Assembly (NCBI RefSeq): GCF_003725695.1 | Contig: NZ_RJSE01000007.1 | Coordinates: 372,001-436,000, forward strand | Source of the DNA: Nocardioides marmoriginsengisoli | GTDB lineage: Bacteria > Actinomycetota > Actinomycetes > Propionibacteriales > Nocardioidaceae | Direction: 5' to 3' | Length of the DNA: 64,000 bases | Part shown: piece after piece, positions 1 through 7,033 of the stretch | Position numbering within the stretch: the first letter of the stretch is position 1 | Layout: each line of letters begins with the position of its first letter | Made by a program: the position numbers and the translations under genes | Notes under the pieces: model-generated | Databases searched by the model: none | The model's input: only the letters and a program-made list of their open reading frames with translations | Told to the model about the DNA's origin: nothing

Positions 1-1
1 G

Positions 2-1420
2 GACGTTGTCTTCACGTCCAGCGGTCGCACGATCACGTTCCACGGCTTCCTGAAGGCGTACGTCGAGGGCAACGACGACGCCGACGCCGCGCGCGACGAC
101 GCCGAGAGCAAGCTCCCGAACCTGACCGAGGGCGCGGCGGTCAGCGCCGCCTCCCTCAAGGCCAGCGGCCACGAGACGAAGCCGCCGGCGCGCTACACCG
201 AGGCCTCGCTGATCAGCGAGCTCGAAGGCCGCGAGATCGGCCGGCCCTCGACGTACGCCTCGATCATCGGCACCATCCTGAACCGCGGCTACGTCTACAA
301 GAAGGGCACCGCGCTGGTTCCCGCATGGCTGGCCTTCTCGGTGATCCGGCTGCTGGAGAGGCACTTCGAGCGGCTCGTCTCCTACGAGTTCACGGCCGGC
401 ATGGAGCAGGTGCTCGACGAGATCGCCGGTGGTCGGAAGGACCTGCCGACCGAGCTCGGTGAGTTCTACTTCGGCAGCGACAACGTCGAGGGCCTCAAGC
501 GGCTGGTCACCGAGCTCGGCGACATCGACGCCAAGGAGCTCGCGACGTTCCCGGTGCTCACCCCCGCCGGCGAGCCCAGCGGCATCGACCTGCGGGTCGG
601 CCGCTACGGCCCGTACGTCGAGGCCGCCGCTCCGGACGGCGAGGAGGGCGACGGCGTACCGGCCCGCGGGAACGTCCCCGAGGACCTGCCGCCGGACGAG
701 CTCACCGAGGCGAAGGCGCGCGAGCTGCTGGCCAACCCGGCGGGCGCCGAGCAGGAGCTCGGCAAGGACCCGGAGTCCGGCAACCTGATCGTCGCCAAGA
801 ACGGCCGCTACGGCCCGTACGTGACCGAGGTGCTCCCCGAGGACGCGCCGAAGAAGCAGAAGGCGCGTACCGGCTCGCTGTTCAAGTCGATGAACCTGGA
901 GACCGTCACGCTCGAGGACGCCCTGCGGCTGCTGTCGCTGCCCCGGGTGGTCGGCACCGACGCCGAGGGTGTCGAGATCACCGCGCAGAACGGCCGCTAC
1001 GGCCCGTACCTGAAGAAGGGCACCGACTCGCGCTCGATCGAGACCGAGCAGCAGATCTTCGACCTGACCCTGGAGCAGGCGCTGGCGATCTACGCCCAGC
1101 CCAAGCAGCGCGGCCGCGGTGCCGCGAAGCCGCCGCTCAAGGAGCTCGGCCCGGACCCGGTCTCCGGGCAGCCGGTCGTGGTCAAGGAGGGGCGCTTCGG
1201 TGAGTACGTGACCGACGGCGAGTACAACGCGACCCTGCGCAAGGACGACACCGTCGAGGCGATCACCCTGGAGCGGGCGGCCGAGCTGCTGGCCGAGCGT
1301 CGGGAGAAGGGGCCGGCCAAGAAGGCGGCGAAGAAGACCGCGAAGAAGGCCGCCAAGAAGACGACCAAGAAGGCGGCGGCGAAGAAGACCACCAAGAAGG
1401 CCGCCGCCAAGAAGTCGTAG
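2..1420 (+). CDS. topA: DNA topoisomerase I, C-terminal part (5' end outside window)
   Basis: Type IA topoisomerase, which relaxes negatively supercoiled DNA. The frame is open from base 2, so the gene starts upstream; about 472 residues are visible. The early part carries the conserved GRPSTYASII segment of the type IA core (around base 240-270). It is followed by C-terminal DNA-binding repeats marked by GRYGPYV or close variants near bases 600, 803, 992 and 1190, the arrangement seen in actinobacterial TopA. The protein ends in a tail of about 35 residues made almost only of Lys, Ala and Thr, typical of high-GC actinobacterial TopA and probably an extra DNA-binding arm. The catalytic tyrosine lies upstream of the window. 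tmk and holB follow directly. Confidence 0.96.
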   Translation, partial: DVVFTSSGRTITFHGFLKAYVEGNDDADAARDDAESKLPNLTEGAAVSAASLKASGHETKPPARYTEASLISELEGREIGRPSTYASIIGTILNRGYVYKKGTALVPAWLAFSVIRLLERHFERLVSYEFTAGMEQVLDEIAGGRKDLPTELGEFYFGSDNVEGLKRLVTELGDIDAKELATFPVLTPAGEPSGIDLRVGRYGPYVEAAAPDGEEGDGVPARGNVPEDLPPDELTEAKARELLANPAGAEQELGKDPESGNLIVAKNGRYGPYVTEVLPEDAPKKQKARTGSLFKSMNLETVTLEDALRLLSLPRVVGTDAEGVEITAQNGRYGPYLKKGTDSRSIETEQQIFDLTLEQALAIYAQPKQRGRGAAKPPLKELGPDPVSGQPVVVKEGRFGEYVTDGEYNATLRKDDTVEAITLERAAELLAERREKGPAKKAAKKTAKKAAKKTTKKAAAKKTTKKAAAKKS

Positions 1421-1428
1421 GTCGCGAA

Positions 1429-1434
1429 TAGGGT
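1429..1434 (+). promoter_or_regulatory. -10 box of probable leaderless promoter for tmk
   Basis: TAGGGT fits the actinobacterial -10 consensus TANNNT and ends exactly six bases before the GTG at 1441. This geometry recurs at several genes in the window and suggests an mRNA that begins at the start codon. No -35 element was identified. Confidence 0.5.
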
Positions 1435-1440
1435 GTGCAG

Positions 1441-2082
1441 GTGTCCTCGCCCGCGTACTCCGACTCCGGTCTCTTCGTCTGCTTCGAGGGCGGCGAGGGC
1501 GGTGGCAAGTCCACCCAGGCCGAGCTGCTGGCGCAGTGGCTGGAAGGCGACGGCCGGGAGGTCGTGCTGACCCACGAGCCGGGTGCGACCGAGGTCGGCC
1601 AGAAGGTCCGGCAGATCGTGCTCAGCCCGGAGACCGGTCACCTGGACGACCGCACCGAGGCGCTGCTCTACGCGGCCGACAAGGCCGAGCACCTCGACAA
1701 GGTCGTCGTCCCGGCACTGCAGCGTGACGCGGTGGTGATCACGGACCGGTACGTCGACTCCTCGCTCGCCTACCAGGGCGCCGGTCGTGCGCTGGAGGTC
1801 GCCGAGCTCGAGGACATGCTGCGCTGGGCCACCAGCAACCTGCGACCGCACCTGACGATCCTCCTCGACCTCGAGCCGAGCGCGGGCCTGACCCGGGTGG
1901 ACGAGCTGGTCGCCGGGCGCGACCGGATCGAGGGTGAGCCGCTGGAGTTCCACCACCGGGTCCGCCAGGGGTTCCTCGACCTCGCCGCCGCCGACCCCGA
2001 GCACTACTTCGTCCTGGATGCGCGTGGCTCCGTGGAGGAGATCGCCGCCGCGATCCGCGAACGCGTCGGAGCCCTGCTGTGA
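1441..2082 (+). CDS. tmk: Thymidylate kinase (dTMP kinase)
   Basis: Phosphorylates dTMP to dTDP with ATP for DNA synthesis. From the GTG at 1441 it has 213 residues, the normal family size. The P-loop EGGEGGGKST lies near residues 16-25; the ITDRYVDSSLAYQG segment near residue 100 is the family DRY/substrate region. A GTG six bases upstream (1435) is also in frame, but 1441 is preferred because a TAGGGT -10 box ends six bases before it, implying leaderless initiation. The stop overlaps the holB start (GTGA), so the two are translationally coupled. This topA-tmk-holB order is common in actinobacteria. Confidence 0.95.
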   Translation: MSSPAYSDSGLFVCFEGGEGGGKSTQAELLAQWLEGDGREVVLTHEPGATEVGQKVRQIVLSPETGHLDDRTEALLYAADKAEHLDKVVVPALQRDAVVITDRYVDSSLAYQGAGRALEVAELEDMLRWATSNLRPHLTILLDLEPSAGLTRVDELVAGRDRIEGEPLEFHHRVRQGFLDLAAADPEHYFVLDARGSVEEIAAAIRERVGALL

Positions 2083-3212
2083 GCGTCTTCGACGACCTGG
2101 TCGGGCAGGCCGCCGTGATCGAGACGCTGCGCCGCGCCGTCGCCGGCGACATGACCCATGCCTGGCTCTTCACCGGTCCTCCGGGATCCGGCCGCTCCAA
2201 CGCCGCCGTCGCCTTCGCGGCCGCGCTCCAGTGCGAGCAGGGCGGCTGCGGGCAGTGCCACTCCTGCCACGAGGTCGCGGTCGGCACCCACCCCGACGTC
2301 CGGGTGACCCGGACCGAGAAGCTGTCGATCGGTGTCGACGAGGTGCGCGAGCTGGTGCGTTCCTCGGCGCTGGCGCCGGCCGGCCGGCGCTACCAGGTGA
2401 TGATCGTCGAGGACGCGGACCGGCTGACCGAGCAGGCTGCCAACGCGCTCCTGAAGACCATCGAGGAACCCACCGAGCGGACCGTCTGGTTGCTCTGCGC
2501 ACCGACCGTCGAGGACGTCCTGCCGACGATCCGGTCCCGGACCCGGCTGGTGGTGCTCGCGACCCCGAGCAGCGCCGACGTCGCCGAGTTCCTGGTCCGC
2601 CGCGACGAGGTGGACGACGAGACCGCGCTGTACGCCGCCCGGGCCAGCCAGGGTCACATCGGCCGGGCACGGGCGCTGGCCCGTGACGGCGACACCCGCC
2701 GCCGGCGTCGCCAGGTCGTGGAGTTCCCGGTACGGCTGACCACGCTCGGTGCCTGCATGAAGGCGGCCACGACGCTGCACGACCTGGCCAAGGAGGAGGC
2801 GGACGCGCTCACCGGCCAGCACGACGCCAAGGAGCGCGAGGACCTCGACCGGGCGTACGGCGTGGTCGAGCGCGGACGTCGCCCCCGGGAGTACGCCCCG
2901 GCGCTGCGCGACCTGGAGAAGTCCCAGAAGACCCGGGCCAAGCGACGGCACCTGGACGTGGTCGACCGCGGCCTGATGGACCTGGTCTCGATGTACCGGG
3001 ACGCGCTGACCGTGCAGCTCGGCGCCAGTGCCGAGATCGTCAACGAGGAGGTGCGCGGCGACGTCGAGAAGCTGGCGGCGGCCACCACCCCGGAGGACAA
3101 CCTGCGCCGGATCGACGCGGTCTTCGTCGCCCGGGAGCAGATGCTCGAGTTCAACGTGCCGCCGATGCTGGCGCTGGAGTCGCTGATGATGGGGTTGCGG
3201 GTCGCCACCTAG
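2079..3212 (+). CDS. holB: DNA polymerase III subunit delta'
   Basis: Clamp-loader subunit of the replicative polymerase; an AAA+ protein of 377 residues. The Walker A position reads GPPGSGRS (residues 33-40) with Arg in place of the catalytic Lys, as expected for delta', which is not an active ATPase. A zinc module with Cys at about 52, 57, 60 and 63 follows. VEDADRL (about 110-116) is the Walker B region and is followed by the NALLKTIEEP helix typical of the family. The sensor region reads SRTR instead of the usual SRC. The GTG start overlaps the tmk stop by four bases, indicating co-transcription. Confidence 0.93.
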   Translation: MSVFDDLVGQAAVIETLRRAVAGDMTHAWLFTGPPGSGRSNAAVAFAAALQCEQGGCGQCHSCHEVAVGTHPDVRVTRTEKLSIGVDEVRELVRSSALAPAGRRYQVMIVEDADRLTEQAANALLKTIEEPTERTVWLLCAPTVEDVLPTIRSRTRLVVLATPSSADVAEFLVRRDEVDDETALYAARASQGHIGRARALARDGDTRRRRRQVVEFPVRLTTLGACMKAATTLHDLAKEEADALTGQHDAKEREDLDRAYGVVERGRRPREYAPALRDLEKSQKTRAKRRHLDVVDRGLMDLVSMYRDALTVQLGASAEIVNEEVRGDVEKLAAATTPEDNLRRIDAVFVAREQMLEFNVPPMLALESLMMGLRVAT

Positions 3213-3215
3213 GCT
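3210..3215 (+). promoter_or_regulatory. -10 box of probable leaderless promoter
   Basis: TAGGCT overlaps the holB stop codon and ends six bases before the ATG at 3222, the same TANNNT-N6-start geometry as at tmk. It would give the downstream hydrolase its own leaderless transcript. Confidence 0.5.
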
Positions 3216-3221
3216 CTACGC

Positions 3222-4874
3222 ATGTCGTTCCCCCCGCCCGGTCCGCCGGCTCCGCCGTCCGCGCCGATGCCGCCGGAGCAACCGCACGGGACGCCGCCCG
3301 CGAAGCAGCGCAGCGCGGTCCTGGTGGGCGTGCTGATCGGGGTACTGGTGTTCGCGCTGATCGGCCTGGTCGTGGTCGGCGCCAAGGTGATCTCGAACGC
3401 GCTCGACCAGGACGACGCGTCCGCCGAGAGGCCGTCCCCGAGCGCGAGCCCGAAGGAGCCGCTGCCGGCCACCGATCCGAAGCTGGCGGCGTACTACGAC
3501 CAGAAGCTCTCCTGGCGCGGCTGCGGCAGCAACGACTGCGCGACGCTCCAGGTCCCGCTCGACTACGCGAAGCCGGCCGGCGAGAAGGTCGGGATCGCGG
3601 TGTTGAAGGTGCCCGCCGGCGACCGGTCCGAGCGGGTCGGGTCGCTGGTGGTGAACCCGGGGGGTCCCGGAGGATCCGGCGTGCAGTTCGCGGCCGCCGG
3701 GAAGTACCAGTTCGGCAACGACCTGGCCGACCACTTCGACATCGTCGGCTTCGACCCGCGCGGGGTCGGCCGCAGCGACCCGATCACCTGCGGCGGCACC
3801 AGTGAGCTCGACGAGCTGATGGCGATGGACCCGGACCCGGACGACGAGGCCGAGCGGGACCGGATGACGGCGCTGACCCGGCAGTTCGGCAACTCCTGCG
3901 TCGCGGGGAGCGGCGACCTGGTCCAGCACATCTCCACCCAGGAGGCGGCGCGGGACATGGACATCCTGCGGGCAGCTCTCGGCGAGCCGAAGCTCGACTA
4001 CTTCGGCTTCTCCTACGGCACCTACCTCGGGGCGACGTACGCCGAGCTGTTCCCGACGAACGTGGGCCGGTTCGTCCTCGACGGTGCCGTCGACCCGTCG
4101 CTGTCGAACGCGGAGCTCTCGCTGGAGCAGGCTCGCGGTTTCGAGACCGCGCTGCGCGCCTACGTGAAGGACTGCGTCGACGACGACGGCTGCATCCTCG
4201 GCTCGACCGTCGACCAGGGCACCGCGAGGATCCGGGAGCTCCTCGACCAGCTGGAGAAGGAGCCGTTGCCGACCGGCGGTGACCGGGAGCTCACCGAGGG
4301 CCTCGGCATGATGGGGATCTGGCTGCCGCTGTACGCCAAGGAGCGCTGGCCCGACCTCACCGACGCCCTGACCCAGGCGATCGAGGACGACCGCGGCGAC
4401 GACCTGCTCGCGCTCGCCGACCTGTACGCGTCCCGGGGTGACGACGGCTACACCGACAACTCGATGGCCGCGCTGCTGGCGGTGAACTGCCTCGACCACG
4501 GCGACTCCATCGCCACCGAGGCGGTGCCGGCCGAGTTCGCGAAGTTCGAGGCGGCCTCGCCGACCTTCGGGCGGGCGTTCGCCTTCAGCCTGTCGACCTG
4601 CTCGAGCTGGCCGGTCAAGCCGGTCGAGCCGGAGCTCGCGCTGACGGCGAAGGGGGCGCCGCCGATCGTCGTGATCGGGACCACCCGCGACCCGGCCACC
4701 CCGCTGGTCTGGGCGCAGGCGCTGGCCGCGCAGCTCGACTCCGGTCAGCTGATCACCCGCGACGGCGACGGGCACACCGGCTTCCGCCAGGGGAGCGAGT
4801 GCGTCGACGACGCGGTGCAGGGGTGGTTGGTCTCGGGCCGGGTCCCGAAGCCCGACCTGAAGTGCGGACCCTGA
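3222..4874 (+). CDS. Membrane-anchored alpha/beta-hydrolase, tripeptidyl aminopeptidase (TAP) type
   Basis: Predicted extracellular serine hydrolase or exopeptidase of the S33/TAP-like group, 550 residues. A Pro-rich cytoplasmic N-terminus (1-30) precedes one transmembrane helix (about 31-54) and a Ser/Pro linker, then the catalytic fold. The oxyanion-hole segment VVNPGGPGGSG lies near 143-153 and the nucleophile elbow GFSYG near 262-266 (Ser264). The TRDPATP and GDGHTGF segments near the C-terminus supply the likely Asp and His in the TAP-like C-terminal domain. Actinobacterial relatives cleave peptides from secreted proteins; the substrate here is unknown. A membrane anchor in place of a cleaved signal peptide is the main feature to note. 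Confidence 0.85.
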   Translation: MSFPPPGPPAPPSAPMPPEQPHGTPPAKQRSAVLVGVLIGVLVFALIGLVVVGAKVISNALDQDDASAERPSPSASPKEPLPATDPKLAAYYDQKLSWRGCGSNDCATLQVPLDYAKPAGEKVGIAVLKVPAGDRSERVGSLVVNPGGPGGSGVQFAAAGKYQFGNDLADHFDIVGFDPRGVGRSDPITCGGTSELDELMAMDPDPDDEAERDRMTALTRQFGNSCVAGSGDLVQHISTQEAARDMDILRAALGEPKLDYFGFSYGTYLGATYAELFPTNVGRFVLDGAVDPSLSNAELSLEQARGFETALRAYVKDCVDDDGCILGSTVDQGTARIRELLDQLEKEPLPTGGDRELTEGLGMMGIWLPLYAKERWPDLTDALTQAIEDDRGDDLLALADLYASRGDDGYTDNSMAALLAVNCLDHGDSIATEAVPAEFAKFEAASPTFGRAFAFSLSTCSSWPVKPVEPELALTAKGAPPIVVIGTTRDPATPLVWAQALAAQLDSGQLITRDGDGHTGFRQGSECVDDAVQGWLVSGRVPKPDLKCGP

Positions 4875-4900
4875 GTTTCGTCCGGGCGGACGCCCGCCCC

Positions 4901-4906
4901 TATACT
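4901..4906 (+). promoter_or_regulatory. -10 box upstream of tRNA-Thr
   Basis: TATACT is close to the sigma-70 consensus and lies 35 bases before the mature tRNA, a normal distance for a short leader. A matching -35 is weak (TTCGTC near 4877). Confidence 0.45.
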
Positions 4907-4941
4907 CGTCCGGCGTGCCCGGCTTCACGGCCGGACATTGC

Positions 4942-5014
4942 GCCGCCTTAGCTCAGTCGGTAGAGCATCTCACTCGTAATGAGAAGGTCGTCAGTTCGAT
5001 TCTGACAGGCGGCT
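4942..5014 (+). tRNA. tRNA-Thr (anticodon CGT, reads ACG)
   Basis: A 73-nt cloverleaf can be folded by eye. The acceptor stem GCCGCCT pairs with AGGCGGC (5007-5013). The D-arm is followed by an anticodon loop CTCGTAA giving anticodon CGT, and the T-arm contains the TTCGATT loop. The discriminator is T and no complete CCA is encoded. Acceptor and T-arm pairing are perfect. Confidence 0.95.
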
Positions 5015-5129
5015 CCGGTTTGGAATGGCTCCTCGGCTGGCCTCGCGCTGGTGGCTGGGATGGCAGCGCGTAGTCGGCTCCTCGGGCTGGCCTACCCACC
5101 ACTCCTGCGATGCCTGGGGGCGATCGGGC

Positions 5130-6863
5130 ATGATCGGCGCAATGGGGAACCTGCGGGAACGGCTGCGGCTGAGGGCGGTGCTGACGGCTGCCGCCGTGCT
5201 GGCGGCGATCGCGGTGGTGGCGGCCCCGTTCGCGGCGGAGCAGGCGGTCGAGCGGGTCCGCTTCGACGACCGCCTGGGCACGCTGCCCGTGGAGGTCTCG
5301 CTGTGCCACAACGGTTACTCCACCGTCGACACCGGGATCCTCGGCTCGGTCTACTGGCAGCGCACCGGCATGTTCGGCTTCGGCGCCTGCATCCGGGTCA
5401 CCGAGCCGCCCGAGGCCGGCGGCACGCTGTCGTCGTACGTCGATGAGTCCTTCGTCCGGACCAACGCCGAGCTGATCAACGATCCGGACGAGATCGCGGC
5501 CGCCTACGGGCACGAGTTCAGCCGCGGATTCCGCCGCGAGTTCCTGCGCACCGAGGCACTGCTCGTCGGGGTCGGGCTGCTGGTCCTGGTGGCCGTACGG
5601 CGACGCACGCCCCCGAAGGACGAGGACCGGATCCCGTGGTGGGGCGAGCGGATCGCCCGGCGCCTGGCCCCGTGGCCGGTCGCGCGGATCGCGTTGTGGT
5701 CGGTGCTGCTGATCCTGCTCGGCACCACCGCCTCGGCCGTCGTGGCGACGTACTCGTTCAAGTCCTGGTCCGGCAGCAACGCCGTCGGCACCACGTACCC
5801 GCTCCCCGCGGTGGCCGGCCTGAGCTTCAGCAGCCCGCAGACCCGTGAGGTCGCCGGCCAGGTGCAGCCGTTCATCGAGAAGAACTACGACCGGCTGCGC
5901 GAGCGCGGGAAGGAGTACGAGGACACCGCGACCGCCTCGTTCACGACGGCGCTCGCGGCGCGACGCTCGGAGCTGCTTCCGCGCGGAGGCGAACGGGTGG
6001 TGCTCGCCGAGGCCGATCCCCAGGGCAGCCTGGTCGGCACCGCGGTCCGGACCCGGCTGTACCCGATCCTGGTCGAGGCGCTCGGCAAGGACGCGATCGT
6101 GCTCCGGACGATCTCCGGCGACATCACCTCCAACGGCACCGTTGCGGAGGACGCCTTCGTGCGCAAGGAGGCCCGCAGCAGCGGCGACATCCCGACCGTG
6201 GCCGCCGCGGGGGACCACGACTCGGAGACCACGGTGGACCAGCTGAAGGAGTACGGCGTCGAGGTCCCGGACCTGGAGACGATCACCGTCGGCGGCCTCC
6301 GGGTCAGCGTCGGCAACGACCCCGAGTTCAAGACCCTCTTCGGCGGCTCGGTCACCAACCCGTCCGGGGTCAGCGAGGAGGAGCTCGGCGAGCGGCTGCG
6401 GAAGGCGGTGGATCCGGATCGTGCGGGCATCGTGGTGCTGCACCAGGCCGACGCCGCGGCGGCGTACCTCGGGTTGAGCAGCCTGAACGAGCTGTCCCTC
6501 GGCCACGAGACCGTCCCGTACGACGACGGCATCCCCGACGTTCCTCCCGGGACCGTCGACGTCGGTCACTCGCACCGCTCGATCGGCCCGTTCGTGGTCT
6601 GGAACACCGACACCGACGACGTCACCTGGACCGTGGTCGACCGGCTGGGCACCTCCGGCGGAGCGGAGAACAGCCCGACCTTCAATCGGTTCTCGACGCC
6701 GTTCTCGACGCCGTTGAAGCCGATCGACGTGCGGTTGCAGTACTTCGACGAGGCCACCGGCCTGCAGACCGGCTACGCCACGATCAGCATCGACCCGGCC
6801 GGAAAGGCCACCATCAGCGAGCGCACCGACGTCGGCCTGCCGCTCGGCGACTCGACGCGCTGA
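5130..6863 (+). CDS. Membrane protein with degenerate metallophosphoesterase domain
   Basis: About 577 residues. I placed the start at ATG 5130 (or 5142); codons further upstream run into the tRNA. Hydrophobic segments lie near residues 13-40, 140-157 and 185-210. The C-terminal 300 residues follow the order of an actinobacterial calcineurin-like phosphoesterase family: SGDITSNG where the family has GDLxSxGT, AGDHDS for GNHDS, VVLHQAD for the LxH site, GHSHRS for GHTH, and a final SGGAEN then LQYFDEATG segment. The first metal motif (DxH) is not recognisable; LAEADPQG stands in its place. The GNHD Asn is Asp. The protein therefore looks like a pseudo-enzyme or one with an altered metal site. 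Family assignment is from motif order only. Confidence 0.7.
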   Translation: MIGAMGNLRERLRLRAVLTAAAVLAAIAVVAAPFAAEQAVERVRFDDRLGTLPVEVSLCHNGYSTVDTGILGSVYWQRTGMFGFGACIRVTEPPEAGGTLSSYVDESFVRTNAELINDPDEIAAAYGHEFSRGFRREFLRTEALLVGVGLLVLVAVRRRTPPKDEDRIPWWGERIARRLAPWPVARIALWSVLLILLGTTASAVVATYSFKSWSGSNAVGTTYPLPAVAGLSFSSPQTREVAGQVQPFIEKNYDRLRERGKEYEDTATASFTTALAARRSELLPRGGERVVLAEADPQGSLVGTAVRTRLYPILVEALGKDAIVLRTISGDITSNGTVAEDAFVRKEARSSGDIPTVAAAGDHDSETTVDQLKEYGVEVPDLETITVGGLRVSVGNDPEFKTLFGGSVTNPSGVSEEELGERLRKAVDPDRAGIVVLHQADAAAAYLGLSSLNELSLGHETVPYDDGIPDVPPGTVDVGHSHRSIGPFVVWNTDTDDVTWTVVDRLGTSGGAENSPTFNRFSTPFSTPLKPIDVRLQYFDEATGLQTGYATISIDPAGKATISERTDVGLPLGDSTR

Positions 6864-6927
6864 CGAGTCCGTACGCCGAAGGACGACGGCGCGGAACGGA
6901 ATGCCGCGTGTCACCACCTTGGGGGAC

Positions 6928-6960
6928 ATTTCTCCACCGAATCGGCGCGACGGGAGAAAT
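6928..6960. promoter_or_regulatory. Inverted repeat upstream of the surface-protein gene
   Basis: ATTTCTCC (6928-6935) and GGAGAAAT (6953-6960) form perfect 8-bp arms around a 17-base centre. A very similar pair (AATTCTCC/GGAGAATT) occurs at 11358-11403, so it may be a shared operator or mRNA structure. Function is not known. Confidence 0.45.
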
Positions 6961-7033
6961 CTGGGCTTTTCGACCGGGGAAGCGGTGATAGATCTGGCCG
7001 CCCTCCATCACCACATCGAAAGGCCTGGTCGTC

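Noticed and set aside
3216-4928. Long minus-strand reading frame opposite the TAP-type hydrolase
   Set aside because: Composition is typical of an antisense frame in GC-rich DNA, and the plus-strand gene has clear catalytic motifs.
5025-5129. N-terminal extension of the metallophosphoesterase-like protein
   Set aside because: It would begin 11 bases after the tRNA and has no signal-anchor-like sequence; ATG 5130 or 5142 gives a better N-terminus.
6864-7033. A small gene before the beta-helix protein
   Set aside because: Short frames exist but have no ribosome-binding site and overlap the inverted repeat.
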